Of a stretch of DNA of 11,502 nucleotides, positions 1 through 8,313 are shown in pieces. Each line of letters begins with the position of its first letter. Positions within the stretch are counted from its first letter, which is position 1. Both the position numbers and the translations under genes were made by a program. Origin of the DNA: Flavobacteriales bacterium (GTDB taxonomy: Bacteria > Bacteroidota > Bacteroidia > Flavobacteriales > BACL11); NCBI GenBank assembly GCA_002683775.1, contig NYTT01000015.1, positions 1-11,502 of the forward strand, in the 5' to 3' direction. The notes beneath the pieces were generated by a model. The model had not been told where the DNA came from, searched no databases, and saw only the letters and a list, made by a program, of their open reading frames with translations.

Positions 1-2
1 AG

Positions 3-1505
3 ATGATTTTTTTCTTAGATTTTGGACAAGTAGCATCAGATGCAATGGTATTAAACCTCTCGCCCTTTGAAATAAAATATGATGAGAAAAGACAGTTTTT
101 CAATGAAGGAACAGAATTGTTTAGTAAAGGAGATGATATGTTTTATAGTAGAAGACTTAAAGATGATTTGTTAAATGCTACTAAAATTACTGGTAGAACA
201 TCTAGTGGATTAGGAATCTCTGTTTTAAATGCAATAACTAACAAAACTGATGATGATCCACTAACCAACTACAATGTTATGATTTATGATAAATCGTTTA
301 GAAATAATTCTTCAGTTAGTTTAATGAATACAAGCATGTTACAGAATGGATCTAATAAGGACGCAAATGTAACTGGTTTATTTACTAGAATAAATAACAA
401 AAGTAATACAAGAGTCTATGTTGCTAAACTTAAGATGAGTCAGGAGTTAGAAAATAGCACTAATACCAAAGGTTTTGCTGGAATGATAGCAGTTGGAAAA
501 ACAAGTGGTAATTATCAATATGATTTATATTCTAAGTTTGAAGATGATAATTACAACTCAAATGATTTAGGTTTTCTATATGCTAATAATGAAATTACTA
601 ATGGACTTGTCTTAACCTATAATCAATTTAATAAGACAAAAAGATTTATAAATTTTGCTACATCTCTAGAATTAGAAAATCAAACATTATTCACTGAACA
701 AAAATTTGTTGATTTTCATTATCAATTAGAAACAAAAGCAACTTTTAAGAATTACACTACAATTTTTGTAAAAGCTTCATTAAATCCATTTGAGAAAAAT
801 GATTTTTATGAAGCAAGAACTAATGACCTAACCCATCCTTTAAAAAGATCTAAAAAATTAGATTTTGGAGCATGGATATCAACAGATTATAGAAATACAT
901 TTGCTTTAGACCTTTCATGTGGATACAACATTAGACCATTATATGATGGATACACAAATCGTTTTAGAATTTCACCGAGATATAGAGCATCTGATAAGCT
1001 TTCTTTTAATTATATTTTATCAGTTAGAAACTCTTATAATGACATAGGTTTTGTTACAAATGATACCTTAGGTTTATTTATAGATCCTCCACAAGTAGAT
1101 TACATATTTGCAAGAAGGAATACAAATATGATTACCAATGTTATTAAAGCGAATTATATTATTAATAACAAGATTAATCTTTCTGTTAAGATAAGGTATC
1201 ACATTGATCAAGTAAAGAACTTAGAATTTATGTCTTTATCAAAAGATGGCTATCTTAATGAAAGTGAGTATTATGATAATCACAATATTAATTATACAAC
1301 TTGGACATCAGATTTAATTTTTAACTGGAGATTTGCTCCAGGAAGTGAACTAAGTATTGTATGGAAAAATGCAATTGATGATCAGAAAAACTATCTAATT
1401 AATTATTGGAGCGAAAATTTTGAGGAAACATTCAATCTTGCACAAAAAAACAGTTTATCATTGAAGTTAATATATTATTTAGATTATCTTTATCTACAGA
1501 AATGA
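3..1505 (+). CDS. DUF5916 family outer-membrane barrel protein, C-terminal part (5' end outside window)
   Basis: The reading frame enters from the left edge, so the Met at position 3 is almost certainly internal. The visible 500 residues begin in the conserved start of the DUF5916 domain: FGQV at 7-10, LSPFE at 19-23, EKRQFFNEG at 28-36, FYSRR at 47-51 and a KITGRTSSGLG stretch at 61-71. The rest is a long run of alternating polar/aromatic segments typical of outer-membrane beta strands, ending in LKLIYYLDYLYLQK. Full-length family members carry an N-terminal carbohydrate-binding-like (CBM9-type) domain of roughly 200-250 residues before this point; that part would lie upstream of the window. 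The role of the family is not established; an outer-membrane location is inferred from the barrel-like sequence. The stop codon overlaps the start of the ABC ATPase gene (ATGA), which suggests one transcript and translational coupling. Family assignment is by recognised motifs, not by a search. Confidence 0.85.
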   Translation: MIFFLDFGQVASDAMVLNLSPFEIKYDEKRQFFNEGTELFSKGDDMFYSRRLKDDLLNATKITGRTSSGLGISVLNAITNKTDDDPLTNYNVMIYDKSFRNNSSVSLMNTSMLQNGSNKDANVTGLFTRINNKSNTRVYVAKLKMSQELENSTNTKGFAGMIAVGKTSGNYQYDLYSKFEDDNYNSNDLGFLYANNEITNGLVLTYNQFNKTKRFINFATSLELENQTLFTEQKFVDFHYQLETKATFKNYTTIFVKASLNPFEKNDFYEARTNDLTHPLKRSKKLDFGAWISTDYRNTFALDLSCGYNIRPLYDGYTNRFRISPRYRASDKLSFNYILSVRNSYNDIGFVTNDTLGLFIDPPQVDYIFARRNTNMITNVIKANYIINNKINLSVKIRYHIDQVKNLEFMSLSKDGYLNESEYYDNHNINYTTWTSDLIFNWRFAPGSELSIVWKNAIDDQKNYLINYWSENFEETFNLAQKNSLSLKLIYYLDYLYLQK

Positions 1506-2152
1506 TTAGAGCCAAAAACATACATTTTTCTTATGATAAATTAAATGTCTTAAATGGTGTTAATTTAGATATAAAGAAAGGAGAATTTGTAAGTATTGTA
1601 GGAGCTTCAGGAGCAGGAAAATCAACACTTTTAAATCTTATTGGCACACTTGAGAGAATGCAACTAGGTTCGTTAACTATTAATAACAAAGATATTATTA
1701 ATCTTAATGAAATAGAATTGGCTAAAATTAGAAACAAAGAAATTGGATTTATTTTTCAATTTCATAATTTACTAAATGAATTTACAGCACTTGAAAATAT
1801 TTGCTTACCAGCTTTTCTAAATGGTACAACTAAAGAAACTGCTGAAAAAAAAGGAATGGAGTTGTTAGGTATGCTTAATTTACATCACAAATCAGAAAAT
1901 AAACCTGATGAATTATCTGGTGGCGAACAACAAAGAGTTGCAGTTGCTAGATCATTAATAAACTCACCATCTATTTTACTAGCTGACGAGCCTTCTGGCA
2001 ACCTTGATTCTAGAAATGCATCCGAATTGCATGAACTATTACTTAAATTAAATAAAGAAACATCTCAAACTATTATAGTGATTACTCATAGCAAGGAACT
2101 AGCCAAGCTTGCAGATAAAACTTATGAAATAAAAGATGGAAAAATAATTTGA
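1502..2152 (+). CDS. lolD: ABC transporter ATP-binding protein, LolD/MacB-type
   Basis: A complete 216-residue ABC ATPase. All nucleotide-binding motifs are intact: Walker A GASGAGKST at 34-42, Q-loop Gln86, signature LSGGEQQRV at 138-146, Walker B ILLADE at 158-163 with catalytic Glu163, D-loop SGNLD at 165-169, and switch His196. The size (about 220-230 residues is usual) and the NEFTALENICLPAFL stretch after the Q-loop fit the LolD branch, which drives release of lipoproteins from the inner membrane together with LolC/E-type permeases. No permease gene is adjacent; its partner must be encoded elsewhere. The start overlaps the previous stop by four bases (ATGA) and no ribosome-binding sequence is seen, so translation is probably coupled to the DUF5916 gene. 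LolD and other MacB-like exporters cannot be separated with certainty from the ATPase alone, so the gene symbol is tentative. Confidence 0.88.
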   Translation: MIRAKNIHFSYDKLNVLNGVNLDIKKGEFVSIVGASGAGKSTLLNLIGTLERMQLGSLTINNKDIINLNEIELAKIRNKEIGFIFQFHNLLNEFTALENICLPAFLNGTTKETAEKKGMELLGMLNLHHKSENKPDELSGGEQQRVAVARSLINSPSILLADEPSGNLDSRNASELHELLLKLNKETSQTIIVITHSKELAKLADKTYEIKDGKII

Positions 2153-2161
2153 CTTAAAGCG

Positions 2162-2190
2162 TTGTTATCTTATCAAATAGTATAATTTTG
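2162..2190 (+). promoter_or_regulatory. Bacteroidota-type promoter, near-leaderless, for the BatA/VWA gene
   Basis: TAATTTTG at 2183-2190 is an exact match to the Bacteroidota -7 box TAnnTTTG, and TTG at 2162-2164 lies 18 bases upstream, within the usual range for the -33 element. Transcription would be expected to start about 4-6 bases after the box, near 2195, while the ATG of the BatA/VWA gene is at 2198. The transcript would therefore have almost no leader. This promoter could separate the BatA/dihydroorotase-like pair from the ABC gene, which ends at 2152. Confidence 0.6.
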
Positions 2191-2197
2191 TACTTTG

Positions 2198-4207
2198 ATG
2201 ATTTATCAAAACCCCTATTTGCTTTATGCTCTCTTTGCAATAGCCATTCCTATTCTTATTCATCTCTTTAATTTACGAAAACATAAAGTAATTTACTTCA
2301 GTAGTTTACGATTTCTCAAAGAGATTAAAACAAAAAACAAAAAGAAATCTAGACTTAAAAATATATTAATCCTACTTTGTAGAATTCTAGCAATAACTTT
2401 TTTAATTCTAGCTTTTGCGAAGCCTTTTGTTCCAGCGAAAAATAAATCTGAGAAGAATGATGTTTTTATTTATTTAGATAATTCTCTAAGCATGGATATT
2501 GATTTCGGCAATGGCAATCTTTTTAATATTGCAAAAAAGAAGGCTTATGAAATAATCGATTCTTATCCTGAAAATCATAATTTTTATCTTGTCACTAATA
2601 GTTTCTTATCTAAAAACAACTTTCCATACACTAAGGATGCTATTAAAAGTCAAATTGATAATACAAGTTCAAACTCAGCAATTAAATCATTTAAAGATAT
2701 TTTATCAAGAGTTGAGTCTGTTTCTATGAAAAATCATTTATATTATATTTCTGACTTTCAAAAAAGCACCTTTTTTAGTAGTACTATTAATGAGATGAAT
2801 GTAGATTGTAGTGTTTCATTTATTATTGTTGAAAATCAAGATGTAACAAATATTTCAATTGATAGTGTCTTTATCAAAGAACCTATTTTTGATAATAATA
2901 TTGAAGTTGTTATAAATGTGAACTTATCTAATAATAGTTCACAAGATATTGTAGATGAAGTAATCTTTCTTTTTATTGATGATAAACAAAAATCACAACA
3001 GTTATTAAGTCTATTGGCTGGTGAAAAAAAGACTATATCATTTACCTTTCAAACTACAAAAAAAAGATTTGTAAATGGTCATATTCAAACAAATGATAGT
3101 CCAATTAGTTATGATAATAAATTTTATTTTTCTATTCCAACTGTTAATAAAATTAATGTTTATAGCATAAATGAAAATAATGATAATAACGCTTTCCTGT
3201 CCCTATTTAAAAAAGACTCTACCCTATTTAACTATCTTTCTAATAATAAAGGCAACATTAATTACAACCTAATAGAGAATCAGAATCTAATTATCTTAAA
3301 TGAAGTTATTTCATTAAGCCCAGGACTTTTAAAGAGTATGAAATCGTTCACTAAAAATGGTGGATCATTAATAATTGTACCGCCTTCAAATCTTGACAAT
3401 ATTAATAACTATAACTTGATGTTAAATGCATTAAACATAAATCTGATTTCAAATATTAATACAAATAATATTAAAATAAATAAGTTTATTTCTGATCATC
3501 CAATATACAAGAATGTATTTTTAAAATCTAATGAGAAGATTAATTATCCAAATTCTACCAAATCATATTCTGTTAACAAAAGAAATTATAGTTCACAAAT
3601 TATAAATTACGCTAATAATAATGAATTCCTGAGTTCTTTTTCAAATGGATCAGGTTTAATTTATCAATTTTCTAGCCCATTAGATGAATCGTTTAATAAT
3701 TTTACAACACATGCTCTATTTGTTCCTACTCTCATAAATATTGCTAATACAGCATTACAAATTCAAAATATTTACAATATTATTAATGAAAATGATAAAG
3801 TTATAATTAATAATGAAATTCCAAAAAATGAATTACCACACATTATACTTGATCAAATTGATATTATTCCTACACTTAAAATTAATAATGGTGTACTAGA
3901 GCTTGATATTAATAATCAAATAACAAAAAATGGCATCTATTCAATAAATATTAAAGATAGTACTGTAAACTATGTAGCATATAACTACAAAAATGAAGAG
4001 AATAATACTATAACATTATCTATAAATGAAATTGAAGAGTTTATATCAAAAAATAAATTTAGTAATATTGATATATTATCATCTAAAAATAAATTATTTA
4101 AATCCATAATAACAGAAAAAGAAATTGGTAAAGAATATTGGAAGTTAGCTTTAATACTTTCATTAATTTTCTTTGGAATTGAAATTTTTCTTTTGAAAAT
4201 AAATTAA
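2198..4207 (+). CDS. BatA-domain / VWA-type membrane protein
   Basis: A 669-residue membrane-anchored protein. The N-terminus matches the BatA 'aerotolerance regulator' domain: NPYLLYALFAIAIPILIHLFNLR, with a membrane helix at about 7-25, a basic lysine-rich stretch at 41-54, and a second helix at about 55-74. A von Willebrand A-like domain follows, with the metal-site motif DNSLS intact at 94-98. A segment around residues 360-405 (ILNEV...GGSLIIVPPSN) resembles the glutamine-amidotransferase-like fold often found after BatA/VWA regions; this is inference. A last helix at about 650-667 leaves only a few residues after it. The protein is very rich in Asn, Ile and Lys, as expected in an AT-rich genome. 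The start is taken as ATG 2198; a TTG immediately upstream at 2195 would add one Met but lies at the predicted transcription start. The dihydroorotase-like gene follows after two bases. Exact function is unknown; Bat proteins have been linked to stress tolerance in Bacteroides and Leptospira. Confidence 0.85.
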   Translation: MIYQNPYLLYALFAIAIPILIHLFNLRKHKVIYFSSLRFLKEIKTKNKKKSRLKNILILLCRILAITFLILAFAKPFVPAKNKSEKNDVFIYLDNSLSMDIDFGNGNLFNIAKKKAYEIIDSYPENHNFYLVTNSFLSKNNFPYTKDAIKSQIDNTSSNSAIKSFKDILSRVESVSMKNHLYYISDFQKSTFFSSTINEMNVDCSVSFIIVENQDVTNISIDSVFIKEPIFDNNIEVVINVNLSNNSSQDIVDEVIFLFIDDKQKSQQLLSLLAGEKKTISFTFQTTKKRFVNGHIQTNDSPISYDNKFYFSIPTVNKINVYSINENNDNNAFLSLFKKDSTLFNYLSNNKGNINYNLIENQNLIILNEVISLSPGLLKSMKSFTKNGGSLIIVPPSNLDNINNYNLMLNALNINLISNINTNNIKINKFISDHPIYKNVFLKSNEKINYPNSTKSYSVNKRNYSSQIINYANNNEFLSSFSNGSGLIYQFSSPLDESFNNFTTHALFVPTLINIANTALQIQNIYNIINENDKVIINNEIPKNELPHIILDQIDIIPTLKINNGVLELDINNQITKNGIYSINIKDSTVNYVAYNYKNEENNTITLSINEIEEFISKNKFSNIDILSSKNKLFKSIITEKEIGKEYWKLALILSLIFFGIEIFLLKIN

Positions 4208-4209
4208 TT

Positions 4210-5496
4210 ATGAATATATTATTAAAGTCAGCAAAAATAATTGATCCTAACTCTAAGTTTAATAATGAGATAATGGATATCTATATTAAAGAAGGAAAAA
4301 TTGATCAAATTTCAAAATCAATTAATTATAAAGATAAATCAAATGCAAAAAATTCTGACATTGAATTTACTGCTAAAAATCTTCATATATCACCAGGATG
4401 GTTTGATTTACACGCTAATTTTGGAGAGCCTGGTTTTGAACACAATGAAACTTTAGATACAGGATGTAATGCAGCTATTAAAGGTGGCTTTACTGGAGTT
4501 ATGTTAATGCCTAACAATATTCCATCTATAGACAATAGAAGTATGATTGATTTTATACTAAATAAAACAAGTAATTTGATTGTTGATGTATTACCTGCTG
4601 GAAATATTACACAAAATTCTATTGGAGATTCAATAGTTGAAATGCATGACATGTCAGAGGGTGGCTGTAAAGCTTTTACTGATGATAAAAACTCATTAAT
4701 GAGGAATGATGTCATGAAAGTTGCAATGCTCTACTCTATTGATTGTAATGCCTTAATTATGAATTACCCAAATGATGAAAGTTTATCAAAAAACGGAGTA
4801 ATGCATGAGGGGACTACAAGTACTAGATTAGGATTAAAAGGTATTCCTTATATGGCTGAAGAAATGATGGTTGATAGAGATATAAATCTACTTAAGTATA
4901 CAAATTCCAGATTACATTTAAGTTATATTTCTACCAAAGATTCTGTAAATAAAATTAAAATTGCAAAGAAAAAGGGCCTAACAATAACTGCCGATGTAGC
5001 CCTACATAATTTATTTTTAACTGAGAATCATATAAATAATTTTGATACCAGATATAAGGTTTTACCTCCATTAAGAGAAAAAGAAGATATTAATGCTCTA
5101 ATCAAGGCACTTAAAGACAATACGATTGATGTTATTAGTTCTGATCATACTCCAATTTCTGATGAACATAAGAAAGTTGAGTTTGATAATGCATTAAATG
5201 GTATAATTGGTTTAGAAAGTGCTTTTGGTCTTTTGTGTAAGCACATTGCACCTAAAATTGGACTAAGTTTGCTGATTGAGAAAATATCTATTAATCCTAG
5301 AAAAATTTTACAATTACCTCAAGAAAGTATTAATATTGGTAATAAAGCAAACATAACATTATTTGACCCAGAAAAAGAATGGGAATTTACAGTAGATGAC
5401 ATCAAATCTAAATCTTTAAATACACCATTTATTGGAACTAAAATGAGAGGTAAAGCATTAGGAATAATTAATAAAGGGATATTAAAAGTTAATTAA
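4210..5496 (+). CDS. Dihydroorotase-like protein, probably non-catalytic (PyrC homologue)
   Basis: A 428-residue, full-length amidohydrolase-family protein of the dihydroorotase type: N-terminal beta segment, GWFDLHANFGEPGFEHNETL at 63-82, KGGFTGVMLMPN at 91-102, KAFTDD at 154-159, RLGLKGIPYMAEE at 206-218, LHLSYISTKDS at 235-245, KVLPPLR at 283-289 and SSDHTP at 310-315. Active dihydroorotases use a DxHxH metal motif followed by R in REPG. Here the motif reads DLHAN (His68 kept, Asn70 in place of the second His) and GEPG (Gly72 replaces the substrate-binding Arg). The two later metal-ligand histidines also appear lost (Asn185/Tyr186 region and Tyr239), while Asp158 and Asp312 remain. I infer little or no dihydroorotase activity, as in the inactive PyrC' partners of some aspartate transcarbamoylases. 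From memory, other Flavobacteriia carry a similar degenerate version, so it may be a conserved structural paralogue. It lies two bases after the BatA/VWA gene, almost certainly in one operon. Confidence 0.85.
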   Translation: MNILLKSAKIIDPNSKFNNEIMDIYIKEGKIDQISKSINYKDKSNAKNSDIEFTAKNLHISPGWFDLHANFGEPGFEHNETLDTGCNAAIKGGFTGVMLMPNNIPSIDNRSMIDFILNKTSNLIVDVLPAGNITQNSIGDSIVEMHDMSEGGCKAFTDDKNSLMRNDVMKVAMLYSIDCNALIMNYPNDESLSKNGVMHEGTTSTRLGLKGIPYMAEEMMVDRDINLLKYTNSRLHLSYISTKDSVNKIKIAKKKGLTITADVALHNLFLTENHINNFDTRYKVLPPLREKEDINALIKALKDNTIDVISSDHTPISDEHKKVEFDNALNGIIGLESAFGLLCKHIAPKIGLSLLIEKISINPRKILQLPQESINIGNKANITLFDPEKEWEFTVDDIKSKSLNTPFIGTKMRGKALGIINKGILKVN

Positions 5497-8261
5497 TCAT
5501 TTACAAATACTTTCTGAGTACTTCCATCATCATAAAAATAAATAAGTGAAGCATTGTTACCTATATTATTTTTTCTCACATTCCTTCCTAATAAATCAGT
5601 AATTTTAATTAATCTTGGTTTAATTACATTAGAAGAGTTTAATGATGTGGATGTACTAAGACTTTCATATAGTTTTAAATCATCAACTGCTGCCTCAATA
5701 AGACTTCCACCATCTAAATTCTGACCAGGCCTTAAGCTATCTGATGCAATAAATTTTAATTGTATGTTATTTGTAACAGAAACATAATCCTTAACTCTGA
5801 AAGCAAATTTTCTCCAACTTATATCTGATGTTAAATTGTTTTCAACATACTCCCAGTTAGATCCATCATCACTAATAAGAACTTGCCACCAATCTGCTCC
5901 TGGATTAGCACCAGTGTTATTAGTGAACCATCTCCAATATGAAAAAGCTGGATTAGTATAATCAGAAAGATCGTAATACGGAGAAAATAAAGTTGTATGC
6001 CCTCCATCTACATCATTTTCTCCGATACCTGATGCTGATGAAGATGCATTACCTGTGTATGCGCATTGAAAACCACCAATAGTATGCTGTTCATCTGTTT
6101 GTACATTGTCACCGTTATCTGTGTAAGAGCCGATTGGTGTTCCTATTTCCCAGAGTCCAGTCGTTGCATTATCATCACTACTTCCTGTTTGCCAAAATCC
6201 AAAATTAAAGTCAAAATCTTCTTCTTCAATCATTTCATAGCCTACTAGAACAAAGTTTGGTAGATTTGCATTAGTAATAGGCAATAAATTAGAAGCCATT
6301 GGTGTAACTCCAGATTCATTTCCATAATTATCAAGAAGAGATATATAGTAGGCCACAATAGTTCCAGGCAATTGTGCTGGAATAGTAGTGGTAAAAGATG
6401 TTGTACCAGTCATAGTTAATGTTGTCCAATTAGTAACATCATTTACTCTATAGAAACAATTAGTTGCTCCCAATGCCCAAGGGTATGTCATCCCAATATT
6501 TGCATTTATTGTTATACCTACATTTGGGTTTGAAGTAGTTACTGGGTTATGTGATATAACAGCATTTGAAAGTAAGGTTATTCCATGTTGATTAAATGCA
6601 TCTATAATATCATTATCGTTAGGAGTACCATTACTTAAATCTCCGTCATTGTCATCAGCATACAAAACCTCAAGTAAAATATCAGTATAAATTGAACCTT
6701 CATCTCCATCAGGGCCATCAACTCCTGAGTCGTAAACATATTTAAATAAATCAAGCATCTGAGTCATACTGCCAAGATTTAAATATAAATCCCAAAATGC
6801 ACCAGCAATAATTTCACCATCTGCATGTACTTCTCCAACTAGATCTTGTGGATAAACTTTTCTGTTTTGATCATATCTTCTTACAGAAATAGTTGGATCA
6901 ACTAAGTCCCATCCATATCCTAAAACGGGTGTCTCGGTTAATGATAGTGCCCAAACATCAGCAAAGCCTTCATTTAAACCTCCATTCCACATTCCAGATC
7001 CAGAATTATATCTTCCGCTATTAATTGCATGTCCATATTCATGATAAACAACATCAACAATTTTAGCAGTATTATGGCATCCACCCCCTTCAGCATAAAA
7101 ATTAATAGAACTACCATCGAAGAAAGCATTACAACTTCCAGCTACATCTATATTAGTTTCCATAGGATTATCTAATCCATTAAATGCTGGAAAAACAGTT
7201 TTTAAATGATCATGAATATTATTTACAGCTTGGTATGCTGATCTTTCTTGAATTGTAGAATTTGAGTTGTCAAAAACTACAGAATTAGAAGTAGCTAAAT
7301 TTTGAAAAATGTCAGGTGTACTTGCATTTGTTTCTACATTAGCATAAAGTCCTTCTAGTTTATATCTTACTTGTGTACCAATATTCATCGGAAGTACTAC
7401 TTCTCCATTGTTATCTGTATAGTATAATGTATTACTATTTTGGTCGATAGCCTTTAAATATTTAAAATTCTCAATAATAGCAGGGTCATATGGATTTGTT
7501 GTATAAACATCCCCAGATACAGTTGATGTTGCTACTTGCGGAGCTTCATATAATATAGTGTTTTTTCTCATCAATAGCTCGCCATTGTGGGCATCTACAT
7601 AACATATATAATTTGCTGGACCTTCATTAATATTAGTAGAAAAATTAACTTGATAAATTAGACGATAATCATATTTTTTATATTTCTTTATTGCTAATAC
7701 TTTTAATTCATTTTGAACTATTATGTTTACTATAGGGTTAGATATTAATGATTTAGCGCTTTCTATAGCTTCTTGAGAAGTAATCGAAGGATTTGTGCTA
7801 ATATCAATGTCATTAAATACATCTAATCCAAAACTAACAAGATGATTATTCAAATTAAATTTAGCAAACATATTACTACCTATAACTTCTAAATTATTAT
7901 AATGCTGAACAAAATTTTCAGTTATATATTTGTCATTTTTAACGGAAGTAATTTGTCTTAAATCAGAAGGAATATTAAAATTATTATCTGACAAGAATAA
8001 TTGAAAATTATTTACTAGAATAGGTTTTCCAAAAGCTCTATGTGGCAATTGATTTCCTTCATTGAAAATTACAAACCAATCAGCATTATTTGAAATAAAA
8101 TTTTGCCATAAATCGCTATTTCTTAAGTTTTGTTGAAAATTCTTATCAATTTGATTATGATTATGATACCTAACATCATTTTCATCAGTATGGTTATGCT
8201 TTTGCGCAAATAAATTATTTAGTAAAATTAAACTAAGTAATAATAGATATACTTTATTCAT
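5493..8261 (-). CDS. Secreted M36-type (fungalysin-like) metalloprotease with T9SS sorting tail
   Basis: A 922-residue secreted zinc protease precursor. Residues 1-20 form a signal peptide ending LFAQ, followed by a His-rich mature N-terminus. Residues about 60-235 match the fungalysin/thermolysin propeptide with a PepSY-like part (YVDAHNGELL at 221-230). The catalytic domain, about 245-565, has HEYGH at 407-411, the third zinc ligand Glu431 in NEGFAD at exactly the thermolysin-like distance of 24 residues from the first His, and the M36-style EVHADGEIIAGAFWDL at 477-492 with His479 as likely catalytic partner. An Ig/Fn3-like segment follows at about 566-660, then a jelly-roll/MAM-like domain at about 685-865 ending GGSLIEAAVDDLKLYE. 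The C-terminus (IKITDLLGRNVRK, then IYFYDDGSTQKVFVND) resembles a type A sorting domain of the type IX secretion system. Predicted role: extracellular or surface protein degradation. It is transcribed after the MBL hydrolase gene, 56 bases apart, and ends tail to tail with the dihydroorotase-like gene. Confidence 0.9.
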   Translation of the reverse strand: MNKVYLLLLSLILLNNLFAQKHNHTDENDVRYHNHNQIDKNFQQNLRNSDLWQNFISNNADWFVIFNEGNQLPHRAFGKPILVNNFQLFLSDNNFNIPSDLRQITSVKNDKYITENFVQHYNNLEVIGSNMFAKFNLNNHLVSFGLDVFNDIDISTNPSITSQEAIESAKSLISNPIVNIIVQNELKVLAIKKYKKYDYRLIYQVNFSTNINEGPANYICYVDAHNGELLMRKNTILYEAPQVATSTVSGDVYTTNPYDPAIIENFKYLKAIDQNSNTLYYTDNNGEVVLPMNIGTQVRYKLEGLYANVETNASTPDIFQNLATSNSVVFDNSNSTIQERSAYQAVNNIHDHLKTVFPAFNGLDNPMETNIDVAGSCNAFFDGSSINFYAEGGGCHNTAKIVDVVYHEYGHAINSGRYNSGSGMWNGGLNEGFADVWALSLTETPVLGYGWDLVDPTISVRRYDQNRKVYPQDLVGEVHADGEIIAGAFWDLYLNLGSMTQMLDLFKYVYDSGVDGPDGDEGSIYTDILLEVLYADDNDGDLSNGTPNDNDIIDAFNQHGITLLSNAVISHNPVTTSNPNVGITINANIGMTYPWALGATNCFYRVNDVTNWTTLTMTGTTSFTTTIPAQLPGTIVAYYISLLDNYGNESGVTPMASNLLPITNANLPNFVLVGYEMIEEEDFDFNFGFWQTGSSDDNATTGLWEIGTPIGSYTDNGDNVQTDEQHTIGGFQCAYTGNASSSASGIGENDVDGGHTTLFSPYYDLSDYTNPAFSYWRWFTNNTGANPGADWWQVLISDDGSNWEYVENNLTSDISWRKFAFRVKDYVSVTNNIQLKFIASDSLRPGQNLDGGSLIEAAVDDLKLYESLSTSTSLNSSNVIKPRLIKITDLLGRNVRKNNIGNNASLIYFYDDGSTQKVFVND

Positions 8262-8313
8262 AATTATTTTTTTGTAAAAATAACTATAAAAAAATCAAAT
8301 AAAAAAGTAAAAT

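Noticed and set aside
127..140. AAGGAG followed by ATG, resembling a ribosome-binding site and internal start
   Set aside because: It is inside the conserved DUF5916 domain in the same frame (SKGDDM); the phylum makes little use of such sites.
1531..1737. 68-codon open frame on the minus strand
   Set aside because: It lies wholly inside the ABC ATPase gene, whose protein carries every family motif; the opposite frame shows no recognisable protein.
2195..2197. TTG as start of the BatA/VWA gene
   Set aside because: It adds only one Met directly before an ATG and falls on the predicted transcript start, so ATG 2198 is preferred.
4383..4715. 110-codon open frame on the minus strand
   Set aside because: It is antisense to the dihydroorotase-like gene and has no recognisable motif; such shadows are common here.
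6066..6248. 60-codon open frame on the plus strand with a hydrophobic start
   Set aside because: It lies inside the jelly-roll part of the protease gene on the other strand and has no promoter-like box before it.
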